DNA from: Dryocola sp. LX212
GTDB lineage: Bacteria > Pseudomonadota > Gammaproteobacteria > Enterobacterales > Enterobacteriaceae
DNA length: 64,000 bases
Direction of reading: 5' to 3'
Assembly (NCBI GenBank): GCA_041504365.1
Contig: CP167917.1
Span: 806,001-870,000, forward strand
Shown here in pieces: positions 1-8,588 of the stretch. Under the pieces are notes generated by a model. That model was not told the origin of the DNA and made no database searches. It saw nothing but the letters and a program-made list of their open reading frames with translations. Both the position numbers and the translations under genes were made by a program. Numbering within the stretch: position 1 is the first letter of the stretch; each line of letters starts with the position of its first letter.

Positions 1-2
1 AT

Positions 3-71
3 ATTTACGGCATCCCGATGGGCATCCTGCCACACCCGGCAGGGGCTGCACCGGTGAGCTTCGTTTACTGA
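3..71 (+). CDS. fhuC: FhuC, ferrichrome ABC transporter ATPase (3' end only)
   Basis: Only the last 22 codons lie in the window. They read IYGIPMGILPHPAGAAPVSF plus VY and a stop, which matches the C-terminus I remember for FhuC, the cytoplasmic ATPase that powers import of Fe(III)-hydroxamate siderophores through FhuB. The TGA stop at 69-71 overlaps the fhuD ATG at 71-73 by one base, so translation is probably coupled. The identification rests on this short tail and on the following fhuD and fhuB genes. The Walker motifs are outside the window. Confidence 0.85.
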   Translation: MYGIPMGILPHPAGAAPVSFVY

Positions 72-970
72 TGCCTGAATATCTCAATCCCCCTGTGAGC
101 CGTCGTCAGCTGTTGACTGCGCTGGCGCTGTCGCCGCTCCTGCTGAAGGCCGGTTTCGCCCAGGCGGCCCCGGTTGATGTCAGCCGCGTTGTGGCCCTTG
201 AATGGCTGCCCGTTGAGCTCCTGCTTGCGTTAGGCGTCACACCTATGGCGATGGCGGACAAACTAAATTATCACGCCTGGGTAGGCGAACCGAAACTGCC
301 CGAAAGGGTCATTGACGTCGGGCTGCGCACGGAACCGAATCTCGAACTGCTTACCCAGCTGAAACCGTCGCTGATAATCTATTCCGCAGGCTACGGTCCG
401 TCGCCCGATAAAATGGCCCGCATCGCGCCGGGAATGGGGTTTAACTTCAATGATGGAACGGGCAAGCCCCTGAGCGTAGCCCGCAAATCGCTGGTTGAGC
501 TCGGTGTGACGCTGGGCAGACCGCAGGCCGCAGCCGAGCATCTGGCGAAGTTTGACCGTTTTATTGCCGATATGAAGCCGCGCTTTGCCGCACGGGGCGA
601 TACGCCGGTGCTGTTGATGACGCTGCTCGACCCCCGCCATGCGCTGGTGGTCGGCGAAAACAGCCTGTTCCAGGAGGTCATGGATCTGCTGGGGGTGAAA
701 AATGCCTGGCATGGCGAAACCAACTTCTGGGGTACGGCGGTGGTCGGCCTTGAGCGGCTTGCCGCCATCAAAGATGCGGACGTTATCTGCTTCGATCACA
801 ACAACGATGCCGAAATGGAAAAAGTCATGGCGACCCCGCTGTGGAAAGCGATGCCGTTCGTGCGTCAGCAGCGTTTCCAGCGCGTGCCTGCCGTGTGGCT
901 GTACGGCGCAACCCTCTCCGCCATGAACTTCACAACGATGCTGGCAAAAGCCGTAGGGAGCGAAGCGTGA
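71..970 (+). CDS. fhuD: FhuD, periplasmic ferric-hydroxamate binding protein
   Basis: A 299-residue periplasmic binding protein that hands ferrichrome, coprogen and similar Fe(III)-hydroxamates to the FhuB permease. A twin-arginine signal is visible (S10-R11-R12-Q-L-L, then a hydrophobic stretch and A30-Q-A-A as the likely cleavage region), as expected for FhuD, a Tat substrate. The mature part has the FhuD run VALEWLPVELLLALG near residues 42-56 and IDVGLRTEPNLELL further on. The length is close to the E. coli protein (296). The ATG overlaps the fhuC stop, and the TGA overlaps the fhuB GTG, so the three genes form one tightly coupled operon. Expression is probably Fur-controlled upstream of the window. 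Confidence 0.97.
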   Translation: MPEYLNPPVSRRQLLTALALSPLLLKAGFAQAAPVDVSRVVALEWLPVELLLALGVTPMAMADKLNYHAWVGEPKLPERVIDVGLRTEPNLELLTQLKPSLIIYSAGYGPSPDKMARIAPGMGFNFNDGTGKPLSVARKSLVELGVTLGRPQAAAEHLAKFDRFIADMKPRFAARGDTPVLLMTLLDPRHALVVGENSLFQEVMDLLGVKNAWHGETNFWGTAVVGLERLAAIKDADVICFDHNNDAEMEKVMATPLWKAMPFVRQQRFQRVPAVWLYGATLSAMNFTTMLAKAVGSEA

Positions 971-2952
971 GGCGTCATCATGTCCTGTTTCCGGTCGTGC
1001 TGCTTGCGTTGCTGTTTATCGCGGCCCTCTGGCTGACGCTGCATAACCTGAACGTACAGCTCCCTTCGGCGCAATGGTCAAAAGCCTGGTGGCAGCCGAA
1101 TATCGACGATATCAGCCAGATGCTGTTCCATTACAGCTCCCTGCCTCGCCTGGCGATTTCGCTGCTGGTCGGGGCCGGGCTGGGGCTGGTGGGCGTGCTG
1201 TTCCAGCAGGTATTACGTAACCCCCTTGCCGAACCGACGACCCTTGGCGTGGCGAGCGGCGCGCAGCTCGGCGTTACCGTCGCAACCCTCTGGGCCTTGC
1301 CGGGCGGTTTCGAAACGCAACAGTTTGCTGCGCTGATTGGCGCGGGCGTGGTCGGCCTGCTGGTCTTTGGCGTGGCGTGGGGCAAGCGCCTCTCACCGGT
1401 CACGTTGATCCTGGCGGGGCTGGTCGTCAGCCTTTACTGCGGCGCGGTGAACCAGCTGCTGGCAATTTTCCACCATGACCAGCTGCAAAATATGTTCCTG
1501 TGGAGCACCGGGGCGCTGAACCAGACGGACTGGAGCATCGTTAACGGCCTGTGGCCGCGCCTGGTGGGCGGAATGCTGCTGACGCTCCTGCTGCTGCGTC
1601 CGCTTACGCTGATGGGGCTGGATGACGGCGTTGCCCGTAATCTGGGCCTGGCGCTCTCGCTGGTCCGCCTTGCGACGTTAACTCTCGCCATCGCCATGAG
1701 TGCCTTACTGGTTAACGCGGTAGGCATCATTGGCTTTATCGGCCTGTTTGCCCCTTTGCTGGCGAAGATGCTCGGCGCCCGACGCCTGGTGGCCCGGCTT
1801 TTCCTGGCCCCGCTGATTGGCGCGCTGATCCTCTGGCTTTCGGATCAGGCTGTCATCTGGCTGACCGGCGCGTGGCGTGAAATCTCTACCGGCACGGTTA
1901 CCGCTCTGATTGGCGCTCCACTGTTGCTGTGGCTGCTGCCGCGCCTGCGTACCGTCGGCACGCCTGCTTTGAATGCGGGGGATAACGTCCCGGCGGAACG
2001 CCAGCATGTTGGCTGGTGGATTCTGGTTGCGGGCGGCCTGCTGGCGCTGGTTATCGTCACCGCGCTTACGCTGGGGCGCGATGCCCACGGCTGGAACTGG
2101 GTGAACGGCGAAATGTTCCACGACCTGCTGCCGTGGCGCTGGCCGCGTATGCTGGCGGCGCTGACCGCCGGGATGATGCTGGCGGTAGCGGGCTGCGTGA
2201 TACAGCGCCTGACGGGGAATGCGATGGCCAGCCCCGAAGTGCTGGGGATAAGCTCCGGCGCGGCGTTTGGCGTGGTCGTGATGCTGTTTATCGTACCCGG
2301 TAATGCTTTCGGCTGGCTGTTCCCGGCGGGCAGCCTGGGTGCGGCAATCACACTGCTGGTGATCATGATCGCAGCCGGAAGAGGGGGCTTTTCACCGCAG
2401 CGCATGCTGCTGGCGGGGATGGCGCTCAGTACCGCGTTTACCATGCTGCTGATGCTGCTGATGGCAAGCGGCGACCCGAGGATGGCGGGGATCCTTACCT
2501 GGATTTCTGGTTCGACCTATAACGTCACGGGCGAGCAGGCCGTCAAAACGCTGATTCTGATGGTAGTGCTGTTTGCGCTTACGCCGCTGTGCCGTCGCTG
2601 GCTGATGATTCTGCCGCTGGGTGGAGCAACCGCCCGTGCGGTGGGTATGTCGCTGACCCCGTCCCGCTTTGCCCTGCTGCTGCTGGCCGCAACGCTGACC
2701 GCTGCCGCTACGCTTACTGTTGGGCCGTTAAGTTTTGTTGGCTTAATGGCACCGCATATTGCCAGGATGCTGGGCTTCAGGCGTGCGATGCCGCAGCTGA
2801 TGATGGCTGCATTCATTGGTGGCATGCTGATGGTGGCGGCAGACTGGTGCGGAAGGATGGTGCTGTTCCCGGATCAAATCCCTGCCGGGCTGCTGGCGAC
2901 CTTTATCGGCGCGCCTTACTTTGTTTATCTGCTGCGTAAGCAGAGCCGCTGA
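967..2952 (+). CDS. fhuB: FhuB, ferric-hydroxamate ABC permease
   Basis: An inner-membrane permease of 661 residues made of two homologous halves in one chain, the arrangement typical of FhuB. The duplication is visible: EPTTLGVASGAQLG near residue 90 and SPEVLGISSGAAFG near residue 420 are equivalent loops, and each half carries about ten hydrophobic segments. I chose the GTG at 967 because it overlaps the fhuD stop (GTGA) and gives the family length (660 in E. coli). An upstream in-frame ATG at 841 lies deep inside fhuD and would add 42 unrelated residues. Together with FhuC it forms the transporter fed by FhuD. The gene ends 19 bases before a perfect inverted repeat shared with the convergent hemL gene. 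Confidence 0.97.
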   Translation: MRRHHVLFPVVLLALLFIAALWLTLHNLNVQLPSAQWSKAWWQPNIDDISQMLFHYSSLPRLAISLLVGAGLGLVGVLFQQVLRNPLAEPTTLGVASGAQLGVTVATLWALPGGFETQQFAALIGAGVVGLLVFGVAWGKRLSPVTLILAGLVVSLYCGAVNQLLAIFHHDQLQNMFLWSTGALNQTDWSIVNGLWPRLVGGMLLTLLLLRPLTLMGLDDGVARNLGLALSLVRLATLTLAIAMSALLVNAVGIIGFIGLFAPLLAKMLGARRLVARLFLAPLIGALILWLSDQAVIWLTGAWREISTGTVTALIGAPLLLWLLPRLRTVGTPALNAGDNVPAERQHVGWWILVAGGLLALVIVTALTLGRDAHGWNWVNGEMFHDLLPWRWPRMLAALTAGMMLAVAGCVIQRLTGNAMASPEVLGISSGAAFGVVVMLFIVPGNAFGWLFPAGSLGAAITLLVIMIAAGRGGFSPQRMLLAGMALSTAFTMLLMLLMASGDPRMAGILTWISGSTYNVTGEQAVKTLILMVVLFALTPLCRRWLMILPLGGATARAVGMSLTPSRFALLLLAATLTAAATLTVGPLSFVGLMAPHIARMLGFRRAMPQLMMAAFIGGMLMVAADWCGRMVLFPDQIPAGLLATFIGAPYFVYLLRKQSR

Positions 2953-2959
2953 TTCGGTA

Positions 2960-3012
2960 GATGACGCTTCGCTTATCCCTCCTACGGAGAATAGTTTCGT
3001 AGGAGGGATAAG
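2960..3012. repeat. REP-like inverted repeat between convergent fhuB and hemL
   Basis: A perfect 15-bp inverted repeat (2972-2986 and 2998-3012, CTTATCCCTCCTACG and its complement) with an 11-nt loop lies between the ends of two convergent genes. It is preceded by GATGACGCTTCGCTTATC at 2960-2977, an 18-mer that recurs on the other strand at 13068-13085. The placement and shape fit a REP element that can protect or terminate both transcripts. There is no clear U-tract on either side. Confidence 0.75.
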
Positions 3013-3020
3013 ATTACGGG

Positions 3021-4301
3021 TTACAGCTTCGCAAACACCCGACGTGCGGCGTCGATGGTCTTCTGAATATCTTCCTTCGAGTGCGCAACCGACATAAAGC
3101 CCGCTTCAAACGCGGACGGTGCCAGGTACACGCCTTCTTCCAGCATCAGATGGAAGAACTTCTTAAAGCGTTCCACGTCGCAGCCCATCACGTCCTGATA
3201 GTTGGTCACGGTTGGCGCATCGGTAAAGAACAGGCCGAACATGCCGCCTACGTTGTTAACAACCAGCGGGATGTTTTCTGCTTTTGCAGCTTTTAACAGG
3301 CCGCTGGCCAGCATTTCGGTCAGTTCGGTCAGCGTCTGGTGGATGCCCGGGGGGGAAACCTCGGTCAGACAGGCATAGCCCGCCGCCATGGCGATTGGGT
3401 TACCGGACAGCGTTCCCGCCTGGTAAACCGGCCCGGTTGGCGCCAGCGCTTCCATAACATCGCGACGACCGCCGAAGGCACCCACCGGCATTCCGCCGCC
3501 GATGATTTTACCCAGGCAGGTCAGGTCGGGCTCCACGCCGTAGTAAGACTGCGCGCCAGCCAGCGCGACGCGGAAGCCGGTCATTACTTCGTCGATGATC
3601 AGCAGCGCGCCGAACTCGTCGCACAGGGCGCGCAGGCCCGGCAGGAAGTCCGCGTTTGGTGGGATGCAGTTCATGTTGCCCGCAACCGGCTCAACGATGA
3701 TGCAGGCCACATCCTGCGGATACAGCTCAAATGCTTCGCGAACGGAGGCGAGATCGTTGTAGGTACAGGTCAGGGTATGTTTGGCGAAATCAGCCGGTAC
3801 GCCCGGTGAATTCGGCTGGCCCAGGGTCAGCGCGCCGGAGCCCGCTTTCACCAGCAGGTGGTCGGCGTGCCCGTGGTAGCAGCCTTCAAACTTGATGATT
3901 TTATCGCGGCCGGTAAAGCCGCGCGCCAGGCGAATGGCGCTCATGGTGGCTTCGGTTCCGGAGTTCACCATGCGGACCATGTCCATGGTCGGCACCAGCT
4001 CACACACCAGCTCCGCCATTTTCACTTCCATTTCGGTCGGCGCACCGAAGCTCAGGCCGCGCTCAACCGCTTCAATAACCGCGTTGCGGATAGCCGGGTG
4101 GTTATGCCCCAGCACCATCGGACCCCAGGAGCCGACGTAATCGATATAGGCTTTGCCGTCCGCATCGTACAGGTAGGCCCCGTCGGCACGTTCAACAAAC
4201 AGCGGGACACCGCCGACTCCGGTAAAAGCACGAACCGGCGAGTTCACCCCGCCGGGAATGACTTTGCGGGCGGCATCGTACAGGTTTTCTGACTTACTCA
4301 T
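3021..4301 (-). CDS. hemL: HemL, glutamate-1-semialdehyde 2,1-aminomutase
   Basis: A PLP enzyme that converts glutamate-1-semialdehyde to 5-aminolevulinate, the first committed tetrapyrrole precursor in the C5 pathway. The protein starts [18 protein letters not shown] and is 426 residues long, the E. coli length. Visible family features are [18 protein letters not shown], the substrate-binding HxD region, DEVMTGFR (the Asp that contacts PLP), and [18 protein letters not shown] with the Schiff-base lysine near 265. I chose the ATG at 4301 because an AGGAG box lies just upstream (reverse strand); a start 12 codons earlier has no such support. It is transcribed divergently from clcA. Confidence 0.97.
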   Translation of the reverse strand: MSKSENLYDAARKVIPGGVNSPVRAFTGVGGVPLFVERADGAYLYDADGKAYIDYVGSWGPMVLGHNHPAIRNAVIEAVERGLSFGAPTEMEVKMAELVCELVPTMDMVRMVNSGTEATMSAIRLARGFTGRDKIIKFEGCYHGHADHLLVKAGSGALTLGQPNSPGVPADFAKHTLTCTYNDLASVREAFELYPQDVACIIVEPVAGNMNCIPPNADFLPGLRALCDEFGALLIIDEVMTGFRVALAGAQSYYGVEPDLTCLGKIIGGGMPVGAFGGRRDVMEALAPTGPVYQAGTLSGNPIAMAAGYACLTEVSPPGIHQTLTELTEMLASGLLKAAKAENIPLVVNNVGGMFGLFFTDAPTVTNYQDVMGCDVERFKKFFHLMLEEGVYLAPSAFEAGFMSVAHSKEDIQKTIDAARRVFAKL

Positions 4302-4373
4302 GAATCGGCTCCTGATTCGTGGAAATAGGGACAACACGCTATTCTAAGGGAAACCTTCGTGGTTATGAAAGTT

Positions 4374-4401
4374 TTGCCCGAAAGCGCAGAGCGGGTAGAA
4401 T
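4374..4401 (+). promoter_or_regulatory. Possible clcA promoter
   Basis: TTGCCC (4374-4379) and TAGAAT (4396-4401) are separated by 16 bp and lie 27 bp upstream of the first clcA ATG. The -10 is embedded in an inverted repeat GAGCGGG/CCCGCTC (4389-4395 and 4403-4409). The match to sigma-70 is moderate, and a TATAAT at 4414-4419 is too close to the start codon to serve. Confidence 0.4.
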
Positions 4402-4427
4402 GCCCGCTCAATTTATAATACTTATTA

Positions 4428-5885
4428 ATGATGACTCCAATGAACCCTTCCCACCCCTCTTTTGAAGCACAGGAAGTCGTGCGCTTACGTAGGGGCGACA
4501 TGGTGCGTCGCCTGATCCGCCGGGATAAAACCCCGGTGGCAATTCTTTTCATGGCAGCGATCGTTGGAACACTGGCCGGTCTGGTCGGCGTGGCGTTTGA
4601 AAAATCAGTGACCTGGGTGCAGCAAAATCGCCTGGCGATGCTCGCTCACGTGGCGGACTACTCGCTGATTGTCTGGCCGCTGGCGTTTATCAGCTCGATG
4701 CTGCTGGCGATGGTGGGTTACTACCTCGTCAGGCGTTTTGCGCCGGAAGCGGGAGGCTCCGGTATCCCTGAAATTGAAGGCGCGCTGGAAGAACTTCGTC
4801 CGGTTCGCTGGTGGCGCGTTATTCCGGTGAAGTTTATCGGCGGCATGGGGACGCTCGGCGCAGGGATGGTGCTGGGCCGCGAAGGCCCGACGGTACAGCT
4901 GGGCGGAAACATTGGCCGCATGGTGCTGGATATTTTCCGGCTGCGCGGTGCCGAAGCTCGTCACTCTTTATTGGCTACCGGTGCGGCAGCGGGCCTGTCG
5001 GCGGCCTTTAACGCGCCGCTGGCGGGAATTTTGTTTATCATCGAAGAGATGCGCCCGCAGTTTCGCTACAACCTTATTTCCATCAAGGCCGTGTTTATCG
5101 GCGTTATCATGTCTAGCGTGGTGTTCCGCATCTTCAACGGTGAAAGCGCCGTCATAGAAGTGGGCAAGCTTTCAAATGCTCCCGTTAATACGCTCTGGCT
5201 GTATCTGATGCTGGGTATGGTATTCGGCGTGGTTGGCGTGTTGTTTAACAGGCTGATTTTCCGCACTCAGGATCTGTTCCAGCGTATACACGGCGGCGAC
5301 ATTAAAAAATGGGTGCTGATTGGCGGCCTGCTGGGCGGCGTCTGCGGTGTGCTGGGGCTGATTCAGCCCGCGGCGGCAGGCGGCGGTTTTAATCTCATTC
5401 CAATCGCGGCTGCCGGTAACTACACCGTGGGCATGCTGCTGTTTATTTTTATTGCCCGCGTACTCACCACGCTGCTGTGTTTCTCTTCGGGCGCACCGGG
5501 AGGGATTTTCGCCCCGATGCTGGCGCTCGGCACGTTGCTCGGCACGGCGTTTGGCCTGGCCTGTACGGCATGGTTCCCTGCCTATCATCTTGAAGTAGGC
5601 ACCTTTGCGATAGCGGGCATGGGGGCGCTGTTTGCCGCCTCGGTGCGCGCGCCGCTGACCGGCATCGTGCTGGTGCTGGAAATGACGGACAATTATCAGC
5701 TCATTTTGCCAATGATCATTACCTGTCTTGGCGCGACACTGTTAGCCCAGTTCCTCGGAGGCAAACCGCTTTACTCTTCAATTCTTGAGCGAACGCTCGC
5801 GAAACAGGAGGCCGAACAGCAGGCAAAACAACAGGCTGAACAGCAGGCTAAGGCCCAGGTAACGCCGAGCGGGGAGAATACTTGA
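4428..5885 (+). CDS. clcA: ClcA, H+/Cl- exchange transporter
   Basis: An inner-membrane CLC antiporter exchanging two chloride ions for one proton, used in extreme acid resistance. All three CLC selectivity motifs are present: GSGIPE near residue 108, GREGP near 150 (with the gating glutamate) and GGIFAP near 360. The length is 485 residues against 473 in E. coli. The surplus sits at the ends: a slightly different N-terminus and a charged C-terminal tail of repeated [15 protein letters not shown] type. Three in-frame ATGs (4428, 4431, 4440) are possible starts and I kept the first. The stop codon overlaps the -35 box of the likely erpA promoter. Confidence 0.95.
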   Translation: MMTPMNPSHPSFEAQEVVRLRRGDMVRRLIRRDKTPVAILFMAAIVGTLAGLVGVAFEKSVTWVQQNRLAMLAHVADYSLIVWPLAFISSMLLAMVGYYLVRRFAPEAGGSGIPEIEGALEELRPVRWWRVIPVKFIGGMGTLGAGMVLGREGPTVQLGGNIGRMVLDIFRLRGAEARHSLLATGAAAGLSAAFNAPLAGILFIIEEMRPQFRYNLISIKAVFIGVIMSSVVFRIFNGESAVIEVGKLSNAPVNTLWLYLMLGMVFGVVGVLFNRLIFRTQDLFQRIHGGDIKKWVLIGGLLGGVCGVLGLIQPAAAGGGFNLIPIAAAGNYTVGMLLFIFIARVLTTLLCFSSGAPGGIFAPMLALGTLLGTAFGLACTAWFPAYHLEVGTFAIAGMGALFAASVRAPLTGIVLVLEMTDNYQLILPMIITCLGATLLAQFLGGKPLYSSILERTLAKQEAEQQAKQQAEQQAKAQVTPSGENT

Positions 5886-5910
5886 ACGATTTACCAGGGT
5901 ATTAGATAAT
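5882..5910 (+). promoter_or_regulatory. Likely erpA promoter overlapping the clcA stop
   Basis: TTGAAC (5882-5887) and GATAAT (5905-5910) have the optimal 17-bp spacing and point at erpA, whose ATG is at 5967. Between them and the gene, ATCGGG (5921-5926) and CCCGAT (5937-5942) form a small hairpin in the leader followed by a T-rich stretch. In E. coli erpA is controlled by IscR; I could not identify an IscR site by eye. Confidence 0.6.
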
Positions 5911-5966
5911 GGCCCTAAAGATCGGGTTAATCTTTGCCCGATTTCTTATTTCGTTGGGAGCAAAAA

Positions 5967-6311
5967 ATGAGTGATGACGTAGCGCTGCCCCTGCAGTTTA
6001 CCGAAGCCGCAGCCAGTAAAGTTAAGAGCCTGATCGCAGACGAAGAGAACCCGAATCTGAAACTGCGCGTCTACATCACCGGTGGTGGGTGCAGCGGCTT
6101 CCAGTACGGTTTTACCTTTGATGACCAGATCAACGATGGCGACATGACCATCGAGAAGCAGGGCGTTGCGCTGGTGGTCGATCCGATGAGCCTGCAATAT
6201 CTGGTGGGCGGTGCGGTGGATTACACCGAAGGTCTGGAAGGTTCTCGCTTCATCGTGAGCAACCCGAACGCCAAAAGCACCTGCGGGTGCGGTTCTTCTT
6301 TCAGCGTATAA
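5967..6311 (+). CDS. erpA: ErpA, A-type iron-sulfur cluster carrier
   Basis: A 114-residue A-type carrier that delivers Fe-S clusters to essential apoproteins such as the isoprenoid enzymes IspG and IspH. The three cluster-binding cysteines are visible: C42 in [11 protein letters not shown] and C106 and C108 in [12 protein letters not shown] chose the ATG at 5967 (MSDDVALPL) because it has the GGGAGC ribosome binding site six bases upstream and gives the exact E. coli length; an 11-codon longer form lacks a site. It is a single-gene unit with its own promoter and a strong terminator immediately after the stop. Confidence 0.97.
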   Translation: MSDDVALPLQFTEAAASKVKSLIADEENPNLKLRVYITGGGCSGFQYGFTFDDQINDGDMTIEKQGVALVVDPMSLQYLVGGAVDYTEGLEGSRFIVSNPNAKSTCGCGSSFSV

Positions 6312-6325
6312 CCGCTGCGGGAAAA

Positions 6326-6355
6326 GAAAACCGGGTTGGTTAACCCGGTTTTTTT
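6326..6355 (+). terminator. Intrinsic terminator of erpA
   Basis: AAAACCGGGTT (6327-6337), a four-base loop and AACCCGGTTTT (6342-6352) form a strong hairpin running into seven Ts. It ends only a few bases before the stop codon of the convergent yadS gene and may act on both strands. Confidence 0.9.
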
Positions 6356-6359
6356 ATGC

Positions 6360-6980
6360 CTACGATTTGTCTTCCAGGGCAAAGGTTGGCAGTTTCAGGT
6401 GCCAGCGAATAGCCGCCAGGCGTATCACCAGCGTAACCGTCATCCCAATCATGCTTGCCTGTTCCAGCGGTATCCTGAAGGTATAAAAGGCAGTGGCGTG
6501 AACGATCCCGCCGATAATGCAGGCGGTGGCATAAATCTCGGTACGCAGGATCATGGGGATTTCGCGCGCCAGCACATCGCGTATAATCCCGCCGCCCACG
6601 CCGGTCAGTACGCCCATGCATATGGCAATCAAAGGGCTGGTCCCCGCCAGAAACGCTTTGTTCACGCCGATGCCGACAAACACGGCAAGGCCGACGGCAT
6701 CGAGCACAGGCAGTATCCACTTAGGCAGCCGGCGCGGCTGGCGTATCAGCAGGATTGTCAGCAGACAGGTCACCATTGCCACCACGAGATCGGTAGGATC
6801 CTTCACCCAAAATACCGGGCCATTATCCAGCGCCATATCGCGGATCGTCCCGCCGCCAACGGCTGTCACTACGCCAAGCACCAGCACGCCGAACGGATCC
6901 ATTCGTAGTTTCCCTGCCAGCAGCACTCCGGAGATGGCAAACACCGCGGTGCCGATAATATCCAGCCAGTAGACCAGCAT
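6360..6980 (-). CDS. yadS: YadS, TRIC/UPF0126 family inner-membrane protein
   Basis: A 206-residue polytopic membrane protein of the UPF0126 family, related to bacterial TRIC-type cation channels. The internal duplication of that family can be seen: GVVTAVGGGTIRDMAL (about 36-51) and GVLTGVGGGIIRDVLA (about 123-138) carry the same GGG-x-I-R-D core, each between hydrophobic helices, with about seven segments in total. Its physiological role in enterobacteria is not established as far as I know. It is followed on the same strand, reading leftwards, by the erpA terminator. btuF lies 22 bases upstream on the same strand, so the two may be cotranscribed. Confidence 0.9.
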   Translation of the reverse strand: MLVYWLDIIGTAVFAISGVLLAGKLRMDPFGVLVLGVVTAVGGGTIRDMALDNGPVFWVKDPTDLVVAMVTCLLTILLIRQPRRLPKWILPVLDAVGLAVFVGIGVNKAFLAGTSPLIAICMGVLTGVGGGIIRDVLAREIPMILRTEIYATACIIGGIVHATAFYTFRIPLEQASMIGMTVTLVIRLAAIRWHLKLPTFALEDKS

Positions 6981-7002
6981 TGATTACCCTCAAATCAAGA
7001 CG

Positions 7003-7803
7003 TTATTGTTGCGCCAGCTCCTGACAGAGCTGTTTTGCGGCGAGGATAATACGCGGGCCCGAGCGGCTAAACCAGTCATCATTGATGGCAATAACCGGAA
7101 TTTTTAGCTGGCTTTGCCAGAACTGCTGAACCGCCGGGACCTGGGCCGTATCGCCCGCGATAATAATAGCCTGAGGTTTACGTGCCAGTACCTTCTCGCG
7201 GCTGACCTGGGGCCAGGGAACGCGGCTGTCGGCAAAAATATTTTGTCCGCCGCAGACCTCCACAATTTCGTTCTGCAGGGAACCTGTTCCGGTGGTAAAG
7301 AGAGGATGTTGCCCAAACTGGAGGAACACTTTTTTCTTCGCGCTGCGGGCATACTGCGATTTTAGCTGCGCAAACTCTGCTGCCAGTTTATCGGCTGATT
7401 CCGTGGCCTTTGCGGGCGTAGGGCTGTATTGGCCCAGCTCGCGGAGCGCTGAAATTACGCCGTCCACGGTGGTGGGATCCAGCCAGACAATCCTGATGCC
7501 CAGCGAGGCCAGCTGGTTGACCTGGCGCTCCGCGTTTCCGGCACGCCAGGCCAGCACCACATCAGGTTTAAGCGCCACGATGCGTTCCAGGTTCATCCCC
7601 TGCCAGTTCGCCACCTGTTCAAGCTTTTTCGCCTCTGGCGGATAGTCCGACCAGGCGCTGGCGGCCACCGGCGTAATCCCTGCGGCATAGGCCAGCTCGG
7701 TGTTACTCGGCGACAGGGAGATCACCCGCGGCGCGGCAAAGAGCAGCGCCGGGAGGGAGAACACAAGCGCGCTTACCGCGCGCCAGAACGTCCTGTTATG
7801 CAC
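7003..7803 (-). CDS. btuF: BtuF, periplasmic vitamin B12-binding protein
   Basis: The soluble receptor that captures cobalamin in the periplasm and docks on the BtuCD ABC importer. A Sec signal peptide is clear ([20 protein letters not shown] then LFA, cut before [17 protein letters not shown]). The mature sequence has the helical-backbone binding-protein pattern, with [14 protein letters not shown] and [22 protein letters not shown] near the ligand cleft. The length of 266 matches E. coli. Its start overlaps the end of mtnN by 8 bases, so the mtnN-btuF-yadS genes form an operon on the minus strand. Confidence 0.95.
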   Translation of the reverse strand: MHNRTFWRAVSALVFSLPALLFAAPRVISLSPSNTELAYAAGITPVAASAWSDYPPEAKKLEQVANWQGMNLERIVALKPDVVLAWRAGNAERQVNQLASLGIRIVWLDPTTVDGVISALRELGQYSPTPAKATESADKLAAEFAQLKSQYARSAKKKVFLQFGQHPLFTTGTGSLQNEIVEVCGGQNIFADSRVPWPQVSREKVLARKPQAIIIAGDTAQVPAVQQFWQSQLKIPVIAINDDWFSRSGPRIILAAKQLCQELAQQ

Positions 7804-8494
7804 GAGCCAGCTTCTGCACCAGGTTTTCCACCATCAGGGTAGACTGCTTAGCGGCAACGGCCAGGAACTCGTCAAAGCTAAGATGGGACTGCTGGTCGGC
7901 TACGTCGGAGATGGCGCGAACAACAACGAACGGTGTCCCGAAGTTGTGGCAAACGTGGGCCACGGCGGTTGCTTCCATTTCCACGGCAACGGCCTGCGGG
8001 AAGTTGTGGCGGATTTTAGCCAGCGCAACAGAGCCGTTGATGAACGCATCGCCGCTCACCACCAGGCCGCGTACCGCGTTCAGGTTCAGCTCGCTGATGC
8101 AGGCTTCAGCCGCGGCAATCAGCTTCGCGTCAGCGGCAAAGCCCGCCGGGCAGCCGGGCAGCTGGCCATATTCATAGCCAAAAGCGGTGACGTCCGCATC
8201 GTGATAGCGCACTTCGTCAGAGACAACGATATCGCCTACTTTCAGCGTTGGCGCCAGGCCACCTGCGGAGCCGGTGTTGATCACCACGTCAGGCTTGAAA
8301 TGCTCGAGCAGTAAGGTTGCGCCCAGAGCAGCCGCGACTTTACCGATGCCGGATTTCAGCAACGCCACTTCTACACCATCCAGAGTGCCGGTGTAAATTT
8401 CACACCCTGCAAGCTTCAGCGTCTGACGGTTTTCGATTTTGTCACGCAGCAGCGTAACTTCTTCTTCCATTGCACCAATAATGCCTGCTTTCAT
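7796..8494 (-). CDS. mtnN: MtnN (Pfs), 5'-methylthioadenosine/S-adenosylhomocysteine nucleosidase
   Basis: Cleaves adenine from methylthioadenosine, S-adenosylhomocysteine and 5'-deoxyadenosine, relieving product inhibition of methyltransferases and radical-SAM enzymes and supplying S-ribosylhomocysteine for AI-2 synthesis. The 232-residue protein starts [16 protein letters not shown], placing the catalytic E12. The other active-site residues are visible as [14 protein letters not shown] (Glu near 174) and [11 protein letters not shown] (Asp near 197). It is divergent from dgt, with a 94-bp gap that should hold both promoters, and overlaps btuF at its 3' end. Confidence 0.97.
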   Translation of the reverse strand: MKAGIIGAMEEEVTLLRDKIENRQTLKLAGCEIYTGTLDGVEVALLKSGIGKVAAALGATLLLEHFKPDVVINTGSAGGLAPTLKVGDIVVSDEVRYHDADVTAFGYEYGQLPGCPAGFAADAKLIAAAEACISELNLNAVRGLVVSGDAFINGSVALAKIRHNFPQAVAVEMEATAVAHVCHNFGTPFVVVRAISDVADQQSHLSFDEFLAVAAKQSTLMVENLVQKLARA

Positions 8495-8588
8495 AGAGAT
8501 ACTCGCTAATGTGTTAGTTCAGGGGCATAGTCTATCATGGCAGACAGGCAGGAATTAATTTGCGATTTAAGCAGGCGAGGGAGAAGAC

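Noticed and set aside
841-966. Upstream extension of FhuB
   Set aside because: The extra 42 codons lie inside fhuD, and the GTG at 967 overlaps the fhuD stop and gives the family length.
4414-4419. TATAAT just before clcA as a -10 box
   Set aside because: It is only eight bases from the first ATG and has no -35 partner, so it would give an almost leaderless message.
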